DNA of 64,000 nucleotides from Entoloma clypeatum (taxonomy: Eukaryota > Basidiomycota > Agaricomycetes > Agaricales > Entolomataceae). Positions within the stretch are counted from its first letter, which is position 1; every line of letters begins with the position of its first letter. The translations under genes and the position numbers were made by a program. This document shows positions 57,091-64,000 of this stretch, piece by piece. The notes below the pieces were generated by a model. That model searched no databases and was not told the origin of the DNA. It saw nothing but the letters and a program-made list of their open reading frames with translations. The DNA lies in the NCBI GenBank assembly GCA_963565915.1, contig OY751491.1:4340001-4404000 (forward strand), written 5' to 3'.

Positions 57091-57486
57091 TCACCTGTAG
57101 TATCCGTGGGCCTCCGAGCTGTCGCTGGTCGGTCTTGCCAACAACTTGACAATTCCTTGTGCGTTCCGACGTTCAGCACCATCATAAATCTCACTGTCAG
57201 TGGCACGAGACTCGCATGCCTGAGAAGGACGTGGGATGTAAGTAGTAATTCCAAGCAAAAGGGACCTAGGGACTAGCTCGGAAGTGGCAGGCGTCGTGAC
57301 GTGTTGCAGTGGTTGCACCTGGCGCTTTCCTGGTTGCTGGACCTTCAATGCCGACCAACACCTATACCCCTCGTCAGCTTCCCGTAGTCGACTCAGGACA
57401 GGAGTCACGGCATGCAATGCTTCCTTGTACGTGGTGTCTGAACTCTGCAATGCTGTGGCGAACTTGATGTGTAAGTCGGTGGCCAT
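57091..57486 (-). CDS. Unknown protein, duplicated gene copy B
   Basis: ATG at 57486. It reads MATDLHIKFATALQSSDTTY, KEALHAVTPVLSRLREADEG and near the end KLLARPTSDSSEAHGYYR and a stop at 57091. It is the counterpart of 54310-54924. The C-terminus ends at GGTGATTAG; copy A reads through because of a GTG-to-GAC change. A short conserved, possibly helical protein; function unknown. Confidence 0.4.
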   Translation of the reverse strand: MATDLHIKFATALQSSDTTYKEALHAVTPVLSRLREADEGYRCWSALKVQQPGKRQVQPLQHVTTPATSELVPRSLLLGITTYIPRPSQACESRATDSEIYDGAERRNAQGIVKLLARPTSDSSEAHGYYR

Positions 57487-57749
57487 CGAGTCCGAGTCGG
57501 ACAGTGACACCCGGCATCGCCGCGTCGGCCGCTACGACGGTCGGGACCATGAGAGTTCCAGTTTCATCTTTCGTGCTGCGGAGGGGCTGGGCTTAACTGT
57601 TATCCTGATTCCCAACTGCTCTACACTCTTTCACTCGTTCTTCCGAGACTATCAGAGTCACTCTCACGATCGTTGACTACGTCACCGTGTGGCTGTCAAG
57701 GATGTTTGAAACGACGTTTGTTGAATTTCAGCAAAGGAATATGGATGCG

Positions 57750-57785
57750 TCAAGGTCAAGGTCAAGGTCAAGGTCAAGATCAAGA
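57750..57785 (+). repeat. GGTCAA hexanucleotide minisatellite (unit B)
   Basis: About four GGTCAA units plus one GATCAA variant, at the same relative place as 55028-55062. Confidence 0.75.
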
Positions 57786-57894
57786 AAGCATACAAACACA
57801 CCGAATCGTACAACCTAAAACGAAAAAAAAATCAAGAAAGGTACCCGATAAAGCCCGAGCCTAACTCAAACGTACATACAGCACATCCCTCCTT

Positions 57895-59683
57895 TCACCG
57901 CCCATTCCCTACGAGCCCCCTGACAAACACACCCACCCCAACACCAACACAAAACCCTCCCACGAACAAACTCCAGTCTGACGACGTCCTCCCTGGCTCT
58001 CCTGGCTTGTCGTTCTCCTCCTTCGCCTCCTCCATCCAAGTCTCCCTGGGGGTAGACAGAGCTGCCTCACCGAACCCGAACCCGATACACGCCCCAACCC
58101 TCTCGACACCCGCCACGATCGAGCTCGCGATGCGCTCGCGGAGTGGCCCCAGGAGGGAGAGCGAGAAGAAGAGGAGGGAGGGGAGGTGCAGCGGGTCAAA
58201 TGCGAGCGTCGGTCTGGGAACCGCGTGCTCGTGCTCGTGCTCGTGTTGGTCGTGCTGTGATGTGGCGGCCGGCGGATTGATATTTCTGGTTTTTCTCGCA
58301 GTGGGGGTGTAAGGCGACGAAGCGGAGGATGGCGAAATCCCCGGATAAGATGGTGGACGAGAACGAGAAGAGGACGATGAAAGGCGCGGGTACGACCGCT
58401 CATTGATCGTGTTCTCGCGCAGCCTCTTGGCAACGTCATGCGACATCTGCGGTGCCCACTCCGCTTCCCACTTTTCTTTGTCCCATTTCTGGTCGCCATC
58501 GTCGTCGTCTTCACCTTGTTGATGTGGTCGTTTCTCCTGGTGCATATACCTGCCGTCCTCCCGGCGCGCAGTTTGCACGTCGTCCACCGCCCGCTCGACC
58601 TCGCGCCACCGCAAAAACCGGTCGGCAGCTTCACTGCGCAGGACCGCGACTGTCTCAGGGGAGTGGAAGAGGCCAGTGCGGAGGCCAGGCGGGGAGGAAG
58701 GGCGGAAGGAGGAGAACCTGAGGTGCGGGTAGGTCGATGGTGGTGAGAACGGGTGTGAGTGGGGAAGAACGACGATGGGGATGTCCGACCCAAGGGTGTC
58801 GATAATCTGTGTGTCGATTGGGAATGGGGCTGATGATGATATTATTTAGTTAACGTATCCGGTGAAGGGAGTGCAACTCACTTGGTGGAATGAGAAGGAT
58901 GAGGGCGGTGTATAGCGGTGTGGATGATGCAGAGACGAGGGTCGCGACGACGGGCGATGGGCGGTGCGATGGATCCAACACGTCTGAGACGGAGTAGAAG
59001 GGCCCGTGGATGATCGATTTCAGTCGTGTCAGTAACACATCCGCCTGTCTTGGTGGTTATCATAAACACACGTCCAAAAACAAGGAAAGACGTACATCGG
59101 TATCGTGGTCGTATCCACCCAGATCCACAACCTCCACGTTCCTCGTCGGCTCAAACTTCTCCATCCCGAACCCATCCTGGTGCTCCACCCAGTCTGTCGA
59201 CACACGCAGCACTCTCACGCCTCCGTACTCCGTCTCCTCCCAACCTCCCACGTCAACCACGTCCTCGTTGTCCGACAAGAGCTCAGTAAAGAAGTGTTCA
59301 TCGTCTGCAGCCTTGTTCGCGAGTACCAACAGTCTCAATTCACCTAGGGTCTTCCCATACACCGTCGGCCGACGCAGAGCAGCCGAGAGCGCCAACGACG
59401 GGATGATGAGACCTTGGTCTCCCTGGCCGTGATCAGAGTGCGGCCCCGAAGGCGGTTGCGGCGGGCTCGCTGCTGCTGAGCTGAAGAAGAATGACGACGA
59501 GACGGACGGGAGAGAGGACACCGAGGCGGACGACGGGCTGTACTGCGATGAAGAGTGCGGGGATGGCGGAGCTGAACCACTCGAGGGTGCCATGTTGGGG
59601 GAGTCGGGGGTGTGCTCATAGTGCTGGTGGGCGGAGCGGACAGTGGACACGCTGATTACGCTCGTCGACATGCTGGCGTCCAT
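57895..59683 (-). CDS. Predicted membrane-anchored protein of unknown function
   Basis: Exons 59683-59096, 59044-58882 and 58829-57895 give 561 residues. The N-terminus is Ser/Pro-rich and disordered (about residues 1-85). A predicted alpha/beta domain follows (TVYGKTLGELRLLVLANKAA; GGVRVLRVSTDWVE; VVATLVSASSTPLYTALILL; GSDIPIVVLPHSHP). Then come a charged linker and a C-terminal hydrophobic region (LPSLLFFSLSLLGPLRERIA; LFVGGFCVGVGVGVFVRGLV) with a short tail. A soluble receiver-like domain ahead of a C-terminal membrane anchor resembles the layout of the mitophagy receptor Atg32, but this is a resemblance of architecture only. Exact phases across both introns support the gene. The truncated copy is at 55090-56083. 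Confidence 0.7.
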
Positions 59684-60312
59684 GATCGTGGCTGTAGTAG
59701 AGGCTGATGCGCACCATCATCATTGTTATGAATAAATAAATAATATACAGATAAGATAAGATAACGCCATGTAAGAGCTCGTCACGTGAACACGTTCCTT
59801 CAAAGTCCAAGCTTCAACTTGCTTCAAGTCTCTCGTCTCCTTTCTGATTCTATACTTCCCCTTGGATATATCACATCTTGTTTCTCATCCATTTTTTGTG
59901 TGTTGACAACAGTAATGTTGCAATGTGCGTGATGACGGTGTAGCCTTAAACGGAACATCAGCAAACCCTGATTTTCGGCTGTAGTAAATGGTAGCAAACA
60001 CACCCAAACCTGTAGGGCCCTGTAGGGTTGGAGTGATCTGTAGAGGACGGTAGTGCTGTAGTAGTATGTAGGGCCATAGTGTACAGTAGAATTGGAGTGA
60101 GGTAGTACAGTAGTTGTGTAGTAATAGTACCTGTAGATGGTATCTGGTCCAACCTTGCTATGTACTTTGCATGTATGGAGCTGGGGGACAAAACATCATA
60201 CAGCAATTCATGAAACAATGGATTTTTAAAACTTTGATTGAGTCCAAACAACATGTTGTCTCCATCAATGGTTTCATTGACCACAAAATCATGTATCTCA
60301 GGCCATCCAAGA
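59684..60312. other. Start of the AT-rich gene-poor tract
   Basis: A degenerate TGTAG/CTGTAGGG repeat lies at about 60003-60135. The minus-strand frame 60419-59958 (153 codons; VPLCLGWPEIHDFVVNETID) is open and protein-like in its first half but runs through this repeat. It may be a captured gene fragment of the neighbouring foldback element. Otherwise nothing is seen. Confidence 0.4.
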
Positions 60313-61191
60313 CACAGTGGGACCAGACCAATGTACACCTCAAAAACATTGTAAACAAATAACAATCTAATATAGAATTTATTTGCTGACCACATTGTGG
60401 GAACACAAGTAAAATCCATTTTTAATAATTATTTAGTGTGCTCTGCATGTTTCCACTGAGCAAATGCAAAAGAAAATGCAAAATGTGATTGTGATGTGGC
60501 CCCGATACTTCCTTCTCTCAAATGGAGATCCCATTCAAAAATCAAACCACTTGTTTATCCTTTATGAGAACTGAGTTTGATCCCAGCTTACATAGCAGGA
60601 ACATGCTGAACAAATTATTCATTTGATCCCTATGTTCTACCCTCGTGCATGAAATTTCCATTGACAAAGAACATTTTAAAAGAAATCACACTGAGTCCAT
60701 GATATGATTGACAACCACACTGCTGCTATGTTTAAAATGTACCCATCACATCCTTTGTAGTCTTTAAAATGTTTCCTCAAACAAAGAAGAAGATTAAAAA
60801 TATACAAATGGTGTGATTGCCAATCTCATGATGACTTCACTGTGATTTCTTTTAAAATGTTCTTTGTCAATGGGAATTTCGTGCACAAGGGTAGAACATA
60901 GGGATCAAATAAATAATTTGTTCAGCATATTCCTGCTATGTAAGCTGGGATCAACTCAGTTCTCATAAAGGATAAACAAGTGGTTTGATTTTTGAATGGG
61001 ATCTCCATTTGAGAGAAGGAAGTATCGGGGCCACATCACAATCACATTTTGCATTTTCTTTTGCATTTGCTCAGTGGAAACATGCAGAGCAAAAATGAAT
61101 TTTACTTGTGTTCCCACAATGTGGTTAGCAATATTAGATTGTTATTTGTTTACAATGTTTTCGAGGTGTACATTGGTCTGGTCCTGCTGTG
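60313..61191. repeat. Foldback element: long inverted repeat, about 410-bp arms
   Basis: The left arm (about 60313-60725) and right arm (about 60805-61191) are inverted copies. GGACCAGACCAATGTACACC is at the left end and its complement at 61164-61183. CCCCGATACTTCCTTCTCTC (60499) pairs with GAGAGAAGGAAGTATCGGGG (61012). GAAATCACA near 60684 pairs with TGTGATTTC near 60843. The loop is about 80 bp. Small indels show it is not brand new. No target duplication is evident. A transcript would form a hairpin of several hundred base pairs. Confidence 0.85.
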
Positions 61192-61479
61192 AGAGGTGGA
61201 TTGCTTTCATATTTTGTACCGTCAATTAAATAATACATTATATGCATTGTACAAAAGAAATGGGGAATCTAATGTTTATTTCAACTCATACAGGTATATA
61301 TCCTGCAACTGCCAAAAGTGAAAAAAGCACACCTTTATTGCACTACAACCAGATGGCCTATACAGGACCAGTCCATCAGACCCATGGACAGTGGACCGAA
61401 CTGGTCTGCACTGGTCAGAACCAGTTTGGTCACTTGATTAATTATACATGGGGCTACATATATATATGAGTTGTATGTA

Positions 61480-61910
61480 ATGTCAGTTGGGGTGGCCGTT
61501 GGGCATGTTGGGCATGAGTCTGTGCCATTGGGCGCGATTTGGCGGCATTGGGCACAAGTGGACGGCATTGAGTGCAAGAATGGGGCTGTTGGGGGGCGAG
61601 AATGGAGGCTGTTGGGCACATCCGGCATGAGTTGAGGCTGTTGGGCACGAGTGGACGCTGTTGGGCATGAGAGAGGACAGTTGGGCTTTGGTGGGGCTGT
61701 TTGGCATGTTGGGTGTGAGTCAGGGGTGTTGAGTGTGAGTAAAGGGCATTGGGCGTGAGTTGAGGCCCAGAGTGGGCTGTTGGGCACAACAGCTGGACAT
61801 TAGAGAGGACCGTTGGGCATTGGATGGGGCCGTTTGGCATATTGGGTGTGAGTATTCAAGTTGTTGGGCATGAGTGGTGGCCATTGGGCGGATGTGGTGG
61901 CCAGATGGAA
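61480..61910 (+). repeat. Degenerate GC-rich minisatellite (GGCTGTTGGGCATGAG type)
   Basis: Roughly 20-30-bp units around (G)CTGTTGGGCA(T/C)(G)AGT(T/G)GA repeat across about 430 bp with heavy drift. Because the unit is compatible with open frames, the minus strand shows three long frames (up to 150 codons, with repeated LVPNS/LTHTQHA words). These are likely artefacts. Confidence 0.75.
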
Positions 61911-62800
61911 TGGAGGTGGGGGATAAAAAAACTGTGGGAACGTTCATTGCCTGTCGAAATTATTGGTTCAACTTTCAGCGATTGCCCAGAGTGCTCAGCA
62001 GTCAATGCCGAGCAATGAAACTCAAGGCCTTGATGCCCAAACTGTGGCATCACAGGCCGCAGATGTATTTGCTAACTTATATAGAGATGTGTAGGAACCT
62101 ATAAGAAGTAAATATACAGTTGGATACATGAACTATGTATAGTAGTGAGCCTGTATTCCAAAATTATACATCAAACATAGTCAAAATCATGATGCAACAG
62201 TGCATCATGGGTATCCTCAAACACAAAAAACAAAAATTCCTTACTTTCTCCTTTTCACAACCACTTTAGTCTACATATACTGTACATATCCTATTGAAAC
62301 ATGGCATGTACACCTATTCAGACCATTTGAATATAATTCAAGGACTTGATAAGGTGAATATAAGCAAAATAGGTCGAAGATTTGACCAAAAAATTTTGTT
62401 TCAGCTTTGGATTCTTCTCATTCCTCACAGCACATCTGTTTTTCAAATTTGGTGCATTCATTATTGAGATATAACACTTTTACTGAAATATGCACATTTC
62501 ATCATTTCTATCCTATCTAGAGATCTAAAAATTATACAAGCTGTTTCAGAAGGTGAATACATATATATTAATGAGTTCTATCACTTCAAACTATTATTAG
62601 ATCATGAGGAAGGCACCACATGTGCCTGCATGATGCATTTTGCATATTGTTTACTATTATTTAGTCTAAAGTGTCGCATCGCTATATGCTCCAATCTGTG
62701 GCAAGAATTCATGAAATAAATACATATTTATTGACATATGATACTCTGCTACATAATTGATATAGTCTGTAAGCTTACTTCCTCCTGTGTAGCCATATTA
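61911..62800. other. AT-rich non-coding tract
   Basis: No gene, tRNA or clear repeat seen. The composition is markedly more AT-rich than the rest of the window. Confidence 0.5.
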
Positions 62801-63277
62801 TGTTAAGAACTGATCGACAAAACGTCGGAGCTACGTCGGACGCGTCGGAAGGTCGGAAGGTCGGAGCGCGTGCAACGTAGGGGCAAGGACTTGGCTTCAA
62901 CTTGTGTGTTGCGCCCTCGCTAATACGTTGGTGTCCTTATTTCGGAGGATCGGAGGATCGGAGGTCGGACTCAAGTTAAGAGTCGGAAAGAGGACGGGAG
63001 GTATGATGTCGAATCTAAGTTGATATTCAAACTGAAGCTAATACACGATTCTACATAAGTTTAAATACTATGTCGGAGGACGTGTGGCTTCGTCGGAGTC
63101 GGATAACGAGTGGCTGTCGGAGATTCTTAACATAAGTAAAATGGTCGGATGTAAGTAATGTACGTAGTAACGAGATTCATAACAGTAAGTATGCATAATA
63201 AGTATTAGTCAAAATGTCGGAGGTGTCGGAGGTGTCGGGATTGGTCGGAAATCGTCGGAATGGATCGGAATGTAACA
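62801..63277 (+). repeat. Probable LTR (477 bp) rich in TCGGA repeats
   Basis: It begins TGTTAAGAAC and ends GAATGTAACA, so TGTTA/TAACA termini as in LTRs. The inside contains dozens of GTCGGA/TCGGAG words, most at 62828-63010 and 63210-63270. A partner LTR would lie beyond the window, so the call is provisional. Confidence 0.5.
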
Positions 63278-63443
63278 GTATTTCCCCCTTAGGGCCGAAC
63301 CCATGAGGCCTAAGGACCTAGGTGGTCGGTGCGCGTGAACTGTGTCATGTGATGCGTTGGTTGAAAATACCGTCTGAGTGGTTTTTTCTTCTTGTTCCCC
63401 CATTCTCTTTTCGTTTTAAACTCTTCCGAAAATAAACCTCAAT

Positions 63444-64000
63444 ATGTCGGCATCCGATTTTCAAAAGGAGATGGAGGCGCTGCAGGCTAAGCTCGCGGAG
63501 GTGGAGGCGAAAAAGCGAGCAGCGGAGGAGGAGGCTGCGAGGAAGGCTGAGGAGGAGCGGAGAGCGGAGGAAGAGAGGGCTGCGGAGGAGATGCGGGTAG
63601 CGGAGGAGATGCGTCGGGCGTCGGAGCTGGCGGCTCAGAAAAGGGCCGATGAAGTGGCCGCTGCACAAGGCGCATCGAGCAAGGGGTCGGGGGAGCCGCA
63701 GGCGGAGAAGAAGAAGAAGACGACGAAGAAGAGGAAGGTGGAGGAAGTGTCGGCGATGGTCGGAGAGGGGTCGGGAGTCGGGGTCGGGGTCGGCACCTGT
63801 GATAGGTGCATTGTGAAGGGCGTCGAATGCGAACGCGATGAGTAAGTCCCTCTTTGGTTCGTCTCTTCTGTTTTAACCTTGTGTTTTTAGGAATAAGTCG
63901 TCCTGCAAAGGATGTATCAAAGACAAGAAGAAGTGCGAGGTCGGAGCGTCGGAGGGGAAGTCGGAGGTGAAGCGCACGGTGAAGGTGAAGGGAAAAGGGA
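63444..64000 (+). CDS. Coiled-coil plus Zn2Cys6-like protein (partial), possibly retroelement Gag
   Basis: ATG at 63444. Exon 1 ends at 63841 (GTAAGT donor), and exon 2 starts at 63891 after TTTTTAG and runs off the window. Residues of about 5-80 form a strongly charged Glu/Ala/Arg coiled coil (EALQAKLAEVEAKKRAAEEE). A Lys-rich nuclear-signal-like KKKKTTKKRK follows. Then a cysteine cluster C-x2-C-x6-C-x8-C-x2-C-x6-C (CDRCIVKGVEC and CKGCIKDKKKC) fits the fungal Zn2Cys6 spacing; the intron falls between its two halves. Its place just after a probable LTR suggests a mobile-element protein. A host transcription factor is the alternative. Confidence 0.65.

Larger units (their letters stand above)
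56346..59260. repeat. Segmental duplication, unit B
   Basis: Direct copy of unit A beginning at CTCCAACGGTCAGGGCATTG (56348; same words at 52034) and ending inside exon 1 of the membrane-protein gene. Unit B keeps that gene whole, so B is the better representative of the ancestral arrangement. 56084-56345 is unrelated spacer. Confidence 0.85.

Noticed and set aside
57909..58793. 294-codon minus-strand ORF
   Set aside because: Alternative frame over the membrane-protein exon 3; the other frame joins two upstream exons in phase.

Overview
This window is nuclear DNA of a filamentous basidiomycete, most likely an agaricomycete. The evidence is the intron-dense genes (short GT-AG introns, exons as small as 6-11 nt), F-box/LRR-type proteins, a tandem hydrophobin pair, and Ty1/Copia and chromodomain Ty3/Gypsy retrotransposons. 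Species cannot be named from sequence alone. Wherever I give exon chains, I read them from splice sites and checked that the summed coding length is divisible by three.

Layout. 0-8 kb: 3' part of an MFS monocarboxylate-type transporter, a decayed F-box-like locus, a small two-exon unknown gene and the WD40 histone chaperone subunit CAF-1 p60/Cac2. 8.2-26.2 kb: two same-strand F-box paralogues, one intact (8.2-10.05 kb) and one a multiply broken pseudogene (24.5-26.2 kb), split by a 14-kb transposon nest. The nest is a pogo/Fot1-like DNA element (10051-24010, 50-bp identical TIRs, TA target duplication) that carries a 1017-bp hAT element (8-bp duplication) and a Copia element (5-bp duplication). 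A complete 6.57-kb Gypsy chromovirus with identical LTRs sits inside the Copia RNase H (5-bp duplication). The outer element lies against the start codon of the intact F-box gene.

26.5-50.2 kb is the housekeeping core: TRAPPII subunit Trs65, two hydrophobins, ribosomal protein eL27, a VPS3/TGFBRAP1-like protein without its N-terminal CNH domain, a small secreted protein, two tiny low-complexity proteins, a zinc alcohol/butanediol dehydrogenase with two consecutive 8-nt exons, a NOSIP-type U-box protein, and an eIF4A-family helicase with a GC-AG intron. These are unrelated housekeeping and secreted functions, not a cluster.

50.2-59.7 kb holds a direct segmental duplication (about 52.0-56.1 and 56.35-59.3 kb). 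Each unit has a small secreted-peptide gene, an unknown gene, a GGTCAA minisatellite and a membrane-protein gene; the last is intact only in the second unit. The first unit also carries a MITE whose empty site is visible in the second. 59.7-62.8 kb is AT-rich and almost gene-free, with a foldback inverted repeat (arms about 410 bp) and a TTGGGCATGAG-type minisatellite. From 62.8 kb to the window end there is a probable LTR followed by a spliced coiled-coil plus Zn2Cys6-like protein, cut by the window edge.

The most notable structures are the four-element nest with every target duplication readable, the Tf1-like self-priming signal and extra ORF of the Gypsy element, the foldback repeat, and the 11-nt terminal coding exons of the hydrophobins.
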